Source: Desulfovibrio subterraneus (GTDB lineage Bacteria > Desulfobacterota > Desulfovibrionia > Desulfovibrionales > Desulfovibrionaceae). From it: a stretch of 64,000 nt of DNA. Numbering within the stretch: position 1 is the first letter of the stretch; each line of letters begins with the position of its first letter. The DNA lies in assembly GCF_013340285.1 (NCBI RefSeq), contig NZ_BLVO01000004.1, positions 491,736-555,735 of the forward strand, written 5' to 3'. Below the pieces are notes generated by a model. The model did not search any database and had not been told where the DNA came from. It was given only the letters and a program-made list of their open reading frames with translations. Position numbers and translations under genes: made by a program. Below, in pieces: positions 44,104-53,510 of the stretch.

Positions 44104-46563
44104 TTATACTTCCTGCTGCAGATTATCGATGGGAGCCGCAGGCAGAATGACCGTAAAACGGGCTCCGCCAAGCTGCGCATCCCTGTCCACTTCTATGGTG
44201 CCGCCTGCTTCCGTAACCATACCGTATACTATCGCAAGACCGAGTCCGGTGCCTGCACCGGGAGCCTTGGTCGTGTAGAAGGGATCAAAAATTGTGCTTC
44301 TGTTGTTCTCCGGCACACCGGAACCGTTGTCTCTGACAAGGATGCGGACATCACCGTTGCCGGGCAGCACTTCCACGAACACCTCACCCTTGCGACCGGG
44401 TACTGCGTCCAGAGCATTGAGCAACAGGTTGGAAAGCACCTGCTCAAGCTCGTTCTCACCCATGGCCACAAACAGTCTGCCGGGCTTGGCGTTGGTCATG
44501 ATGGCTACGCCCTTCTTGCCCGCCTGCACGGAGAAAATTTCGGCCAGCGCCGCCGCAACGCGTCCTGCATCGCACTCCCCGTAGGAGGAGGTCTTGGGCC
44601 GCGCAAAGTTCAGCAGATCCTTGAGCACCCGCTGCGCCTGCCGCGTGTGGCGCAGGATGACATCAAGGTCCTGCAGTTGCTGCTCATCACCAAGGTTCTG
44701 GCGCAACAGTTCAGCATAACACAGGATAACGCCGAGAGGGTTGTTGATCTCGTGCGCAAGGCCTGCGGCCAGCTTGCCCACGGTGATCATTTTCTCGCTC
44801 TGCTGCATCTGTGAAAGCATGCGCTTTTCACGCGTTATTTCGCGTGCATAGACGACAATTCTGCCGTGAAGACGACCGCGATGGTCGTCCGCATCCTGCA
44901 CGGAAGGTGGCGTCACTATGGGATACATGTTCAGGGCAAAGCTGCGTCCGCCATCCAGCATCACCTCTTCCACATGCGGCCTTCCGCTCGCAAGGGTGTC
45001 TGCTATATGGCAGTCCCCCTTGGCGGACGTGCAGCCAAACAGTCCCAGCAAGGCGCCATCCGTAATTCTGCCGCCCGACAGTTCGCTGGCCAGATCGCGC
45101 GCCGCCTGATTTGCCGTAACCAGTCCGTAGGCGGAATCCATGAGCACGAGCGGATCGGTTATCCCTTCAACAATGGACTGCAACGCCCCCATCTGGCGCA
45201 TGAGATTATCAAGGGCGGACATGTTCTCCGCCGCCATACCCAGCTGCCGTCCGAGAGCCTGAAGCAGTTCATGGTTCTGCCGCCGCGCCACCCGGGGATC
45301 GTTCCACCGGATGCACAGCAGGCCTTCGGCATTGCCCTCGCTGGATTCCACAGGAATTATCGCGGTATCCTTGCCGAGATAGGTGCGGCTTTCAGTCAGC
45401 AGATCCACCCAGTTGTCAGGCAGGGTTGGATACACGTCCTGCTCCGGCCATGAAAAATGTCGCTGCGAAGCAAAGGTGCACACATACGAAACGCTTGCCG
45501 CACCGAACCGTCTGCCGATTTCTGGCAGAGTGAGGTGCCACAGGTCCGCACGGGTGTTGCTTGAGCGCATATCTGCAAGCAGGTGCACGAAAAGCTCGAC
45601 ATCCGCGCGCCGCTCCTGTGCTTCCTGCAACAGTTCGCGGGTTCTGTCCTCCACCATGCTGCGCAGGTTTTCCGCATATCCTTCAAGCTGGCGGCGGGCA
45701 TCGAGCAGGTGGCTGTTCAGCTCCTGCATGCCTGCCTCCAGCTCCTCAATCTCGTCGCGTTCGACCAGCTTGTTCAGCAGTTCGGTGCCGCCCGTGATTT
45801 CAAGGTTGTCGCGGAACATGGCGGAAAGGCGCTTGATGTTGTTCATGACAAGCACCTTGAAGAGCAGATTGGTCACCGAGAAAAAGACGATGGCCCCAAG
45901 GGCGAAGAATCCGAAGTAGCCGAAAATTGTGCGCTGCAGCCGTGCAACGCTGTCGGTGACGGAAAGCCCTACGAGGTCTATGCCGTCTATGGAATCGCGG
46001 ACATGGTTGAACCCCCTGTCGCCATACAGTGCCAGCAGTTCCTGCGGAGCATCTTCCTTGTTGCCGTGGCAACGCATGCAGCCGTCGTAAAACACGACAG
46101 GCCGGGCCATGATGTAGAAGTCTTCACCATCCACGTCGCGGTATCCCTGCCAGAGCTGCTCCCCCTTGTTGGTCCGGAAGTATCCGACAAGTTCTCGCTC
46201 AAGCGCATTGGCCTCGAACTTGGGATTGCGGGCGGATATGGCCACGCGTCGATAGAGGTGTCCGTCTTCGCTGCGCATGCCGTCCATGATGGCGCGGGAC
46301 ATGAACGAGGTGCTCATGGCCTCGATCACGAACTGATCGGGCAGCACATCATACATGCGGGGGCGCAGTGTGGAACGCACGTAGCGCTGAACGGAATCCA
46401 CCTGCAGGAAGATGAGCTTGGCCTTGTCGCGCACCTCGTCTTCGAGCACGGTGCGCATATGCAGGTAGAAGCCTACTGCAAAGCAGACCCCAAGAACCAT
46501 GGTGGCTGCGGTGAGGCCAGACAGAAATTTTGTCTGCAGAGTGGATGGACGGGGGAAGTGCAT
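44104..46563 (-). CDS. Membrane sensor kinase with c-type heme motif
   Basis: The 819-aa kinase has a membrane helix (about 15-34), a periplasmic DUF3365/Tll0287-like domain with a heme-attachment motif CMRCH (162-166), a second helix (about 213-236), a HAMP-like linker, a coiled coil, a GAF-like domain (about 345-470), a PAS-like domain, and HisKA/HATPase domains (LAAGLAHEINNPLG, then VRDNGSGVPENN and GTGLGLAIVYG). A covalent heme on the periplasmic side points to sensing of redox state, O2, NO or CO. It is encoded directly before its response regulator and after a YeiH-type exporter. Confidence 0.92.
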   Translation of the reverse strand: MHFPRPSTLQTKFLSGLTAATMVLGVCFAVGFYLHMRTVLEDEVRDKAKLIFLQVDSVQRYVRSTLRPRMYDVLPDQFVIEAMSTSFMSRAIMDGMRSEDGHLYRRVAISARNPKFEANALERELVGYFRTNKGEQLWQGYRDVDGEDFYIMARPVVFYDGCMRCHGNKEDAPQELLALYGDRGFNHVRDSIDGIDLVGLSVTDSVARLQRTIFGYFGFFALGAIVFFSVTNLLFKVLVMNNIKRLSAMFRDNLEITGGTELLNKLVERDEIEELEAGMQELNSHLLDARRQLEGYAENLRSMVEDRTRELLQEAQERRADVELFVHLLADMRSSNTRADLWHLTLPEIGRRFGAASVSYVCTFASQRHFSWPEQDVYPTLPDNWVDLLTESRTYLGKDTAIIPVESSEGNAEGLLCIRWNDPRVARRQNHELLQALGRQLGMAAENMSALDNLMRQMGALQSIVEGITDPLVLMDSAYGLVTANQAARDLASELSGGRITDGALLGLFGCTSAKGDCHIADTLASGRPHVEEVMLDGGRSFALNMYPIVTPPSVQDADDHRGRLHGRIVVYAREITREKRMLSQMQQSEKMITVGKLAAGLAHEINNPLGVILCYAELLRQNLGDEQQLQDLDVILRHTRQAQRVLKDLLNFARPKTSSYGECDAGRVAAALAEIFSVQAGKKGVAIMTNAKPGRLFVAMGENELEQVLSNLLLNALDAVPGRKGEVFVEVLPGNGDVRILVRDNGSGVPENNRSTIFDPFYTTKAPGAGTGLGLAIVYGMVTEAGGTIEVDRDAQLGGARFTVILPAAPIDNLQQEV

Positions 46564-46705
46564 GCGAATCCTGCGCGATATAGCGCGACATTGCGCGACA
46601 TGCGGAATATTCCGACATACTCCGCAACGGGTACAGTTGTAGCCCCGGACCGCCCCGGCCGTTGCCGGAGCCTGGTCACGTCAGAACAGAGAACAAGCAC
46701 TGCCT

Positions 46706-46725
46706 GTAAAGGCAGCTGCCTTTAC
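46706..46725. other. 20-bp perfect palindrome at the end of the small membrane gene
   Basis: GTAAAGGCAGCTGCCTTTAC overlaps the last codons and stop of the 92-aa gene (46722). As RNA it forms an 8-bp hairpin in the 158-base gap before the kinase gene, perhaps lowering downstream expression. Confidence 0.55.
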
Positions 46726-47000
46726 GGCTGGGAAAGGGGTCCCTGCCCGTGAGGCATGAAGCGCAGCGTGTTACTGATTTCGTGATTGGCGTCGCCCACG
46801 GCCTCTATGTCGGTATAGTAGTAGCGGCTCGGGTCGATATTCTGCTCTTCCAATGCGTTGGCCATATACTCAAGCTTGTCGCACGAGCGGGTCAGCGCCG
46901 GAAGAAACACATTGGAGAACAAAAGCAGGGCCACTATACCGATTACCAGCTTGCGAATCCTGATAGCCAAAGAAGGCTGTGTCAGAGAAGGCTGAGTCAT
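46722..47000 (-). CDS. Small single-helix membrane protein, unknown
   Basis: The 92-aa protein has one hydrophobic segment (RKLVIGIVALLLFSNVFLPAL) and a hydrophilic tail with SCDKLEYMANALEEQNIDPSRYYYTDIEAVG. No family recognised. ATG 47000 was preferred because AAGGGA lies eight bases upstream; an ATG five codons earlier is possible. The N-terminus carries a TQPSL duplication. It sits between the exporter and the heme kinase, so it may assist either. Confidence 0.7.
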   Translation of the reverse strand: MTQPSLTQPSLAIRIRKLVIGIVALLLFSNVFLPALTRSCDKLEYMANALEEQNIDPSRYYYTDIEAVGDANHEISNTLRFMPHGQGPLSQP

Positions 47001-47109
47001 TGTCGTTCCCTTCATGATGGTTGCAGTTCAGGCAGAACCTCAAGCCACACATTTGCAGATAAAGAAGGGGGAGGCAAGAGCCTCCCCCCGCATTCTCAAA
47101 GAGGCGCTA

Positions 47110-48849
47110 CTAGATCTGCGCGGTGATCTCGGGGAACACCAGGTAGAACATGATGTAGGCCATGGTCAAGGTCAGAGCCAGGTTGAAAGACTGACCGCAC
47201 ACGTACAGGATAAGCGGCTTGCCGCCCTTGAAGTAGTGAGCCAGTTCGCGGAAGTTCGTGGCCAGACCGATTGCGGCAAAGGACAGAGCAAAGAACCAGC
47301 CGCGGAACAGACGGGTAAAGCCGCGTACCACGCCGTTGTCGATCATGGTGTAACCCATGTCGCCGCCGAGGCTGCCGTCAATGACGGAGAACATGATGGA
47401 AGCGGAAAGGAAGCCCAGAACGAACTTGGGGAAACGGTGCCAGATTTCCATCCAGCCAACGCTCTTGCCCGCTTCGCACTCAACCTTGGTGCACCAGTAT
47501 ACGGCAACGCCGAATGCGGTAACACCGATGAGCACGTTCTGGATCATCTTGATGGTAGCGGCAACGTACAGGGCCTTTTCACCGAGGAATGCACCTGCGG
47601 CTGCTACGGCACCGGTTGCGTCGATGGTACCACCCATCCATGCGCCGCCGAGGATTTCAGGCATGCCCACAGCCTTGATAACGGCAGGCATGACAATCAT
47701 CATGATGGCGGTGAACACGAGGGAGAGACCAACGGACAGGGTCAGTTCTTCCTTCTTGGCGCGGCAGGCAGCGGCAGTGGCAATAGCTGCGGAAGTACCG
47801 CACACGGACATGTCCGCGGAAATAACGATGTTCAGTGTCTTGGAAGGCATCTTCAGCACGCGCTGACCGAAGATGAAGGTGGTGATGAGAACGATGGGGG
47901 TAACAACCCACGCAACAAAGATGCCGGGAACGCCGATGGCGACAATCTTGTTGAAGAGCACTTCAGCACCGAGCAGAACAAGGCCGGTCTTGATGAAGAA
48001 TTCAACTTCGCAGGCTTTCTTTGCAATGGAAGGCGTGCCAATGGTGTTGGCGATCACCATGCCGAGCAGAACGCCCCATGCTTCAGCGCCGATACCGTAC
48101 TGCTTGGAGAAGGACTGGCCGCCCAGGGTGTATGCCACAACAGCAACACCGAAGACGATGCCGAAGCCCTTGATAAAGCCGAGGGTGTCCTTGCCCATGA
48201 ACTTGATGCCGACGGAGAAGAACAGGGCCATGGCTAAGCCGAGCACCAGCAGAGTGGGAATACGGTTGTAGGGCTTGTTGCCTACCTTCTTCTTGGCATC
48301 GCTGGACTTCTTGTGTGCAGCGCGCCATTCACCGATCTTGGCCTTGGCGTCGTCGTTCAGGGTAATGTCCTGGAACATCGCAGCAGCAGCGGCAGCTTCC
48401 GCAGCCTGAGCAACGGCAAAGAGTTCAGCTTCCTGAGCCTTGGCGGCTTCATACTTCGGCTTTGCCTTTTCATTCATCATGTCTGCGCGTTCCTTGGACA
48501 TGATGAAGGCGTCAACCGGATTTTCTTTCCAGGAACCGGGCTTGTTGGTCCAATGCTTTGCGAACTTGCCAACGGCAGTGTCGGAAGCCTTCACTTTCTT
48601 CTTGGAATCAGAAGCCTTGTACCATGCAATGGTCTTGAAGGGCGCGCGGGCCGCTTCGGTTTCCATCACAGCATTTTCCTTGGCAATCTTCTCCTTGTAT
48701 TCCCCTACCGGAGCAAAATTGAAATACAGGACGAATGCAACAGCAATAATGAAGAAACCAAGCCAGATGGCCCAGTAATCTTCCTTGGTCCACAGGTCGG
48801 AAAAGGACGATTTGCCCTCATCGACTACTACGTTGGATTCCTGAGACAT
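47110..48849 (-). CDS. YeiH-family putative sulfate/anion exporter
   Basis: The 579-aa membrane protein has a YeiH/PF03601-type core (about 195-575) of ten or so helices with [37 protein letters not shown] and [25 protein letters not shown]. Ahead of it lie one extra N-terminal helix (about 27-46) and a 140-residue Lys/Ala-rich soluble insertion, which make it much longer than typical YeiH (~350 aa). The family is described as putative sulfate exporters. GGAGGAG fixes the start at 48849. It heads the operon under a sigma-54-like promoter, so the heme kinase and regulator probably control it. Confidence 0.88.
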   Translation of the reverse strand: MSQESNVVVDEGKSSFSDLWTKEDYWAIWLGFFIIAVAFVLYFNFAPVGEYKEKIAKENAVMETEAARAPFKTIAWYKASDSKKKVKASDTAVGKFAKHWTNKPGSWKENPVDAFIMSKERADMMNEKAKPKYEAAKAQEAELFAVAQAAEAAAAAAMFQDITLNDDAKAKIGEWRAAHKKSSDAKKKVGNKPYNRIPTLLVLGLAMALFFSVGIKFMGKDTLGFIKGFGIVFGVAVVAYTLGGQSFSKQYGIGAEAWGVLLGMVIANTIGTPSIAKKACEVEFFIKTGLVLLGAEVLFNKIVAIGVPGIFVAWVVTPIVLITTFIFGQRVLKMPSKTLNIVISADMSVCGTSAAIATAAACRAKKEELTLSVGLSLVFTAIMMIVMPAVIKAVGMPEILGGAWMGGTIDATGAVAAAGAFLGEKALYVAATIKMIQNVLIGVTAFGVAVYWCTKVECEAGKSVGWMEIWHRFPKFVLGFLSASIMFSVIDGSLGGDMGYTMIDNGVVRGFTRLFRGWFFALSFAAIGLATNFRELAHYFKGGKPLILYVCGQSFNLALTLTMAYIMFYLVFPEITAQI

Positions 48850-48963
48850 AGACGAAAACTCCTCCTTTACAGGATCAATTCTCCGGCCGGCGCAGACTCG
48901 CCCACAACTTCGCAGCGCGATGCCAGCCAGTTCACACGGTTTCATTCCGATCGTCGCACATAC

Positions 48964-48980
48964 TACAAAAGCCATGCCAA
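48964..48980 (-). promoter_or_regulatory. Sigma-54-like promoter of the exporter operon
   Basis: On the minus strand TTGGCATGGCTTTTGTA matches YTGGCACGRNNNTTGCW except C7 to T and the -12 C to T. Predicted start near 48953, giving a leader of about 104 nt. The operon encodes its own sigma-54 activator. Confidence 0.6.
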
Positions 48981-49076
48981 GGATAATGAAGGGCGCAACA
49001 AACCGGAATTACATGTGAAAAGCCTCTAAACAAAATTATGTCTACTGCAAACTACACATAACACTGACAACCCTAA

Positions 49077-49096
49077 TTTGCACCCCATAATGCAAA
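49077..49096. promoter_or_regulatory. Inverted repeat, candidate activator site
   Basis: TTTGCA-N8-TGCAAA lies about 110 bp upstream of the -24 element, where an enhancer-binding protein would bind. Arm sequence recalls the TTGCA boxes near 4.6 kb but the spacing differs. Confidence 0.45.
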
Positions 49097-49262
49097 GAAA
49101 AGTTTACTCCTCGCACCGGACATGCTGTACAACCCTACGAAGGCAGCGTAATTACTCACTCCCTCCTTTGTAAAAAAATTCGGGCGCTCTACAAATTTCT
49201 CTTGCCAAATGGAGAGTATTTCGCTTAAGAATCCTCCTCGACGAAGCAATTCGTCACTCCGT

Positions 49263-49349
49263 GCCCAAGTGGTGGAATTGGTAGACACGCTAGGTTCAGG
49301 GTCTAGTGAGGGTTCCCTCATGGAGGTTCGAGTCCTCTCTTGGGCACCA
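49263..49349 (+). tRNA. tRNA-Leu (anticodon CAG)
   Basis: An 87-nt class II tRNA with encoded CCA. Acceptor GCCCAAG pairs with CTTGGGC; D-arm GGTGGAATTGGTAGAC; anticodon arm CTAGG-TTCAGGG-TCTAG (anticodon CAG); long variable arm; T-arm GGTTCGAGTCC. A terminator follows directly. Confidence 0.97.
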
Positions 49350-49361
49350 CGGAAGATGATA

Positions 49362-49392
49362 AAAGGCTCCGGCTAACGCCGGAGCCTTTTTC
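49362..49392 (+). terminator. tRNA-Leu(CAG) terminator
   Basis: AAAGGCTCCGGC-TAAC-GCCGGAGCCTTT followed by T residues; a perfect 12-bp stem. Confidence 0.92.
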
Positions 49393-49497
49393 ATTTCCTT
49401 TTTCAGCCATCGCATGCGGCAAATCATGCCCCCGGAATATATTTTGCTTTACGGATATCAATTTCCGTTACACGGCACTATTTACCGGAGGAGCACC

Positions 49498-50103
49498 ATG
49501 AGCATCATCCCCGTGACCGGCAACAACTTCTGGAGTTCCGGCAACACGAAAAAGGCCACCCCTGCGGCGACAGGGTTTGCGGAGCAACTTGACGCTGCGG
49601 AACGTTCCAAAACTGCAGCCACCGGCAATAGCGATGCAGCACCGGCTGTTCCTTCCATGGCGGATTGGATAGAGCGGGCCCGGCAGTTTTATGCAGGGCA
49701 GACGGAAGACGAAAAAACACCGTACTTTATTCCGCGCACCACCGCCCTGCCCGAAGGTGTTGTCCCCGTAGAATCGGATGCCGATCCCGAATATTTTCAG
49801 GGGCGCAAGGTTGTCGGCTATATGGACGGCCTGCCTGTAACCCAGGAAACACCGGAAGAAGAGGCCGCAGCCGTGGCCGAACTTACCGAAAAGATGCTGG
49901 CCCGGGGGCAGAAGGCAGACGAAATGGTCTTTGTGAAAGCCAACAAGCCTATCTTTCAGGAACCCGTCGGCCCGCTGCTCGGCCACCATGTTGTGACCGC
50001 CGTGATGATCACACAGCCGCTTGTTCCGGTGACAGACCCCGCCGTTCTTGCACAACTGCGAAGTGCCTTGCAAAATCTGCCGGAGCACCCCGCCGGCGCA
50101 TGA
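49498..50103 (+). CDS. Unknown soluble protein
   Basis: The 201-aa protein has no signal peptide or membrane segment. The first ~50 residues are Ala/Thr/Ser-rich and probably disordered; the rest is acidic and includes SMADWIERARQFYAGQTEDEKTPYFIPRTTALPEGVVP and a conserved-looking hydrophobic strand VVTAVMITQPLVPV. I recognise no family. GGAGGAG gives an unambiguous start at 49498. It is a single gene ended by a strong terminator. Confidence 0.75.
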   Translation: MSIIPVTGNNFWSSGNTKKATPAATGFAEQLDAAERSKTAATGNSDAAPAVPSMADWIERARQFYAGQTEDEKTPYFIPRTTALPEGVVPVESDADPEYFQGRKVVGYMDGLPVTQETPEEEAAAVAELTEKMLARGQKADEMVFVKANKPIFQEPVGPLLGHHVVTAVMITQPLVPVTDPAVLAQLRSALQNLPEHPAGA

Positions 50104-50113
50104 TAGCAACAAA

Positions 50114-50139
50114 AAACGCCGCCCCTTGGGGCGGCGTTT
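50114..50139 (+). terminator. Rho-independent terminator
   Basis: AAACGCCGCCCC-TT-GGGGCGGCGTTT, with A-runs on the left and TTTC on the right; can act in both directions. Confidence 0.88.
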
Positions 50140-50324
50140 CTGACTGCTGACAAAGTCATTTCTGGTATTTTTGGGCTCCGCCGGGCAGGAACCTAACGTT
50201 CCTGCACCTCGTATAAGTGATGCCAATCTGTTCTTGGACCCCAGTTCCGGCTTAACGGGAATGTGGTTTTACTGAAAACGAAAGTTCATCATTTCATTTA
50301 TCCGGCATGGACTACGGACACACA

Positions 50325-51371
50325 CTACATGGTGAACATGAGCATGTTGGGCCTTTCGGAAATCTGCGGCACAGCGGCAAACTCACGCTCCGCATTCTCG
50401 CGCATACGCTCCATGGTCTCCCCTGCGATGAGGCGCCCGAACAGGCGGTTCCCGTAGGTAAAGTTGGCGGCATAATACAGCACGAATTTCTTGTACATCT
50501 TGATGGCGCGGCTGGGGATATTCCACTTCTCAATGGCATCCAGAAAGGCAAACAGCGCTTCGCGGTAGGTCTCTTCAGCAGGCACGAAGCCCTGCGTCCA
50601 TTCCGCAAACACCCACGGGCGGGCTATGCCTATGCGCCCGAGAGATACGCCGTCGCAGCCTGTGGCATCGAGCATGCGCAGGCAGTCTCCGGCCGTGAAC
50701 ACGTTGCCGTTTCCGAATACGGGAACGGAAACCGCCTGCTTGACGAGGCGGATATGATCCGTTCTTGGGGGTCTGCTTCTTCTGTCCGGCGCAACACGGG
50801 GGTGAAAAGTGAGCGCATCAGCTCCGGCCTGTTCCAGCATTCTGGCAAAGGCCACAGCCGGTTCAGGCTCTGCCTGCCATCCGGTACGGAATTTGACCAT
50901 GACAGGAATATCCACGGCGCTGCGTACCTTTTCCACCATGCGGCAGGCACGCTCAGGATCGCGCATAAGGTCCGCGCCGCATCCCTTGTAGACAATGGGG
51001 GCCACGGAGCAGCCCATATTAATGTCCACCCCCCAGAACCCTTCCGCCTGAATACGCTCTGCGGCAAGGGCCATGTCGTCGGGATCGGCCCCGAATATCT
51101 GGCAGACAAGTGTGGAAAGTTCTTCGGGCCGCCAGCTGAACACGGGCGACACGGCGGGCTTTTCCGTCGGCACGGCACGGGCACTGCACATGCCGGTGAA
51201 TTGCAGGCCCCAGCCGCCGAAGCGGGATGCAACCTCGCGAAAGGCCACATGACCGAGCCCGGCCATGGGTGCAAGCCACAGGCGGTTGGCCACGCTTCTG
51301 CCGCGAATCTGCAAGGGGGCATTCAACCGTTCGGAGAGAGCGGACACAGCTGAGATATCACTTGCCTGCAT
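50325..51371 (-). CDS. tRNA-dihydrouridine synthase (DusB-like)
   Basis: The 348-aa flavoenzyme reduces uridines in tRNA. It shows LAPMAGLGHVAFR at the N-terminus of the TIM barrel, NMGCSVAPIVYKGCGADLM with the catalytic Cys, VKFRTGW, FHPRVAPDRRS and VFGNGNVFTAGD, the FMN phosphate site. The start is uncertain: ATG 51371 lies 15 bases after the phosphodiesterase stop, with no clear ribosome site; a GTG at 51410 would overlap that gene. It is in one unit with the YfcE-like gene. Confidence 0.9.
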   Translation of the reverse strand: MQASDISAVSALSERLNAPLQIRGRSVANRLWLAPMAGLGHVAFREVASRFGGWGLQFTGMCSARAVPTEKPAVSPVFSWRPEELSTLVCQIFGADPDDMALAAERIQAEGFWGVDINMGCSVAPIVYKGCGADLMRDPERACRMVEKVRSAVDIPVMVKFRTGWQAEPEPAVAFARMLEQAGADALTFHPRVAPDRRSRPPRTDHIRLVKQAVSVPVFGNGNVFTAGDCLRMLDATGCDGVSLGRIGIARPWVFAEWTQGFVPAEETYREALFAFLDAIEKWNIPSRAIKMYKKFVLYYAANFTYGNRLFGRLIAGETMERMRENAEREFAAVPQISERPNMLMFTM

Positions 51372-51385
51372 ATGACTCGCTGCCA

Positions 51386-51943
51386 CTAGGCGCACAGACC
51401 ATACAGGCAACGTTCCAGCACCACCTCGCCATCCAGCGTCAGCACACGGAAAACGCCATCCTCGTACAGGCCGTAGGAAGGCTCGTTTCCTTCCTTGGGC
51501 AGAGAACAGGAACCGGGGTTCCAGATGCCTATGCCGTTCACTAAGTGTGCGCGCGGAACATGCGTATGGCCGTAGGCAAAGACATCACCTTCAACCAGCG
51601 GCGGCAACTTGGATTCTGTCCAGAGATGCCCGTGGGTCAGAAAAATGCGCATGCCGTCAATGAAGAGCCACGAATAGTCCGTGCGGATGGGGAACTCCAG
51701 CAGCGTCTGGTCCACTTCGGAATCGCAGTTACCGCGCACGGCGATGATGCGGTCCTTGTAGCTGTTGAAAAAGGCCGCTGTCGCACGCGGGTCATACCCT
51801 TCCGGCAAGGGATTGCGGGGCCCGTGGTACAGGATATCGCCCAGCACCACTATGGCGTCCAGAGAATCAGGCTCTGCCGCGGCAAACACAGTCTGTGCAC
51901 GGGGAAGAGAGCCGTGAATGTCAGAAATAAACAATATCTTCAT
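51386..51943 (-). CDS. yfcE: YfcE-like metallophosphodiesterase
   Basis: The 185-aa protein has the calcineurin-like metal site of YfcE: SDIHGS, LGDILYHGPRN, GNCDSEVD, THGH and YGHTHVP. E. coli YfcE hydrolyses phosphodiesters in vitro; its natural substrate is not known. It precedes the Dus gene by 14 bases on the minus strand and is probably cotranscribed with it. Confidence 0.92.
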   Translation of the reverse strand: MKILFISDIHGSLPRAQTVFAAAEPDSLDAIVVLGDILYHGPRNPLPEGYDPRATAAFFNSYKDRIIAVRGNCDSEVDQTLLEFPIRTDYSWLFIDGMRIFLTHGHLWTESKLPPLVEGDVFAYGHTHVPRAHLVNGIGIWNPGSCSLPKEGNEPSYGLYEDGVFRVLTLDGEVVLERCLYGLCA

Positions 51944-52008
51944 AGCCAGTTACAACTTCTTTGCTGAATTTTGCGTGAGAGCCGCCCTGTACGCAGACAT
52001 CGCCCGCT

Positions 52009-52044
52009 AAAAAAAGGGCAACCCGCCACGCGATGGAGGCGGGT
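52009..52044 (-). terminator. Terminator of the hsp20 pair
   Basis: Reading leftward, ACCCGCC (52038-52044) pairs with GGCGGGT (52021-52027), then GCCC and a T7 run. Confidence 0.8.
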
Positions 52045-52144
52045 CTATACCGGTTCATACGGCAGCGCAACCCGAAAAAGCAACGGGCAGCCGTTGCCAT
52101 GCGGCAACGGCCTGCTACCTTTGACAGAAAATTACAGATACGCG

Positions 52145-52513
52145 CTACAGCACATCTATCTTGATGCGCCTTGGCACCTGCTCTTCCCGTCTGGGAATAA
52201 AGATGCTGAGCACACCATTCACGAGCTGTGCGCCTATGCGCTGCTTGTCCATGGTATCGGTCAGGGAAAACTGCGCATGGTACTCCACATCGCCGAACTC
52301 CATGGCATGCACGCGTTCACCGCCGCACAGGCCATAGCTGGAAGAAGCCTGAATGGTCAGCTCGTCTTCCTCGATATGAACCACAAGATTTTCCCGGCGC
52401 GCCCCGGGCATGTCCAGATAGAGATAGAAACCGTCTTCGCGTTCCACAAAGTCCGCAGCTGGACGGATTCTCGGGGCCTTGCCGCAACGTTCAGGTGACT
52501 GGTTATGATGCAT
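52145..52513 (-). CDS. Hsp20 small heat-shock protein (second)
   Basis: The 122-aa protein has an alpha-crystallin domain (about 15-110) with FYLYLDMPGARRENLVVHIEEDELTIQAS and the closing VNGVLSIFIPRR plus a C-terminal IKI anchor-like motif (RIKIDVL). It holds unfolding proteins without ATP. ATG 52513 has GAGG upstream; a TTG two codons earlier is possible. It lies nine bases downstream of the other hsp20 gene, so the two may form mixed oligomers. Confidence 0.92.
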   Translation of the reverse strand: MHHNQSPERCGKAPRIRPAADFVEREDGFYLYLDMPGARRENLVVHIEEDELTIQASSSYGLCGGERVHAMEFGDVEYHAQFSLTDTMDKQRIGAQLVNGVLSIFIPRREEQVPRRIKIDVL

Positions 52514-52522
52514 GGCCAACCT

Positions 52523-52936
52523 CTAGCGCGATTCTATATGAATGGTCTGCGGACGGGCCGTAGCCGACTTGGGCAATATGATTTCGAGCACGCCGTCGCG
52601 CATGGTTGCGCGCACATGCTCCCCGCTGATCGGCACATTGAGCCGCACCACCCGCTGGAAGGGGCCGGTGGGCCGCTCCTGCCTGTAGTACTTGCCCTTC
52701 ACGGGTTTGATTTCGCCCTTGAGCACCAGCGTCTTGTCGGTCAGGGTCAGTTCAACGTCGTCCAGTCCCACACCGGGGATGAGCGCACGCACCACCAATA
52801 CCTTGTCGTCTTCGCCGATATACAGCGGAGGAAATGCCACCTGCCTGCCGCCGGTAGTATACGGCTGCGCCATTTCGCCCATCATGCGGTCCAGCAGATG
52901 CGGAAAATCATAAAACGAACCGAAGTCCATTACCAT
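52523..52936 (-). CDS. Hsp20 small heat-shock protein (first)
   Basis: The 137-aa protein has a short N-terminal arm (MVMDFGSFYDFPHLLDRMMGEM) and an alpha-crystallin domain (about 40-130) with VVRALIPGVGLDDVELTLTDKTLVLKG and RDGVLEIILPKS. The C-terminal IHIESR resembles the I-x-I anchor. AGGAG upstream fixes ATG 52936. First gene of the hsp20 pair; no CIRCE or sigma-32 promoter was confirmed. Confidence 0.93.
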   Translation of the reverse strand: MVMDFGSFYDFPHLLDRMMGEMAQPYTTGGRQVAFPPLYIGEDDKVLVVRALIPGVGLDDVELTLTDKTLVLKGEIKPVKGKYYRQERPTGPFQRVVRLNVPISGEHVRATMRDGVLEIILPKSATARPQTIHIESR

Positions 52937-53117
52937 GCTTCTTCTCCTGCCTTGTTTCGGTATGCCCCGCAGCCTGAACATGCAGCATTATGCCAGCCAT
53001 CATCCTGATCAGGCACGGGTTTTCCAAATCATGGTAAGCAGAACCGGCTTGCTGTCAACAGGTACAGGCGTTCCCTGCAACCGGTTCATGCCCGGCAGGG
53101 AAGAGCAGACCGGACAG

Positions 53118-53321
53118 CTAGCCTTTTGCGGTGCGCGCTCCGCCTGCCCACTTTTCGGCGGGTACAGCTTCTTCAATGAGCATGACGGGAATATCGTCGC
53201 GTACGGGATACACCACTTTGCAGGCGGCACAGGCAAGGCCGTCCTTTTCCGCAACCATTGCCACAGGCCCCTTGCACTTGGGGCAGGCCAATATTTCGAG
53301 CAGTTCGGGATTAATCGCCAC
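53118..53321 (-). CDS. Trm112-family zinc-ribbon-like protein
   Basis: The 67-aa protein starts with GTG, preceded by AGGAG at eight bases. It has the Trm112/YcaR pattern: [20 protein letters not shown], then [24 protein letters not shown], with two CxxC pairs that can bind zinc. Eukaryotic Trm112 activates methyltransferases; bacterial versions are small and poorly known. The longer open frame upstream (to 53543) is not credible. Confidence 0.88.
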   Translation of the reverse strand: MAINPELLEILACPKCKGPVAMVAEKDGLACAACKVVYPVRDDIPVMLIEEAVPAEKWAGGARTAKG

Positions 53322-53510
53322 TACGTATCTCCTATAGAGCAAGTATGTCCGCCACGACCGCCGGATAAGGCAGCGGGCAGCGCCGGAAAGCATACCCGCA
53401 TGCCCCGCTTTGCTCAAGCGGAGTATTCTGTACTTCCGACCGATTTGACAGTCCACCACTGCACCACGTACAGTTTTCACGATACAGCAACGCATAACCA
53501 CGGGTGCCCC

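Larger units (their letters stand above)
48850..49262. other. Promoter region of the exporter operon
   Basis: 413 bases without a gene between the exporter and tRNA-Leu(CAG). It carries the sigma-54-like element and the TTTGCA inverted repeat listed separately; the rest is AT-rich. Confidence 0.6.

Noticed and set aside
43087..44814. 575-codon open frame opposite the sigma-54 regulator and heme kinase genes
   Set aside because: Lies antisense to two clear genes; long antisense frames are expected at this GC content. The same holds for the 766-codon minus-strand frame at 53574-55874 and the 407-codon plus-strand frame at 47014-48237.
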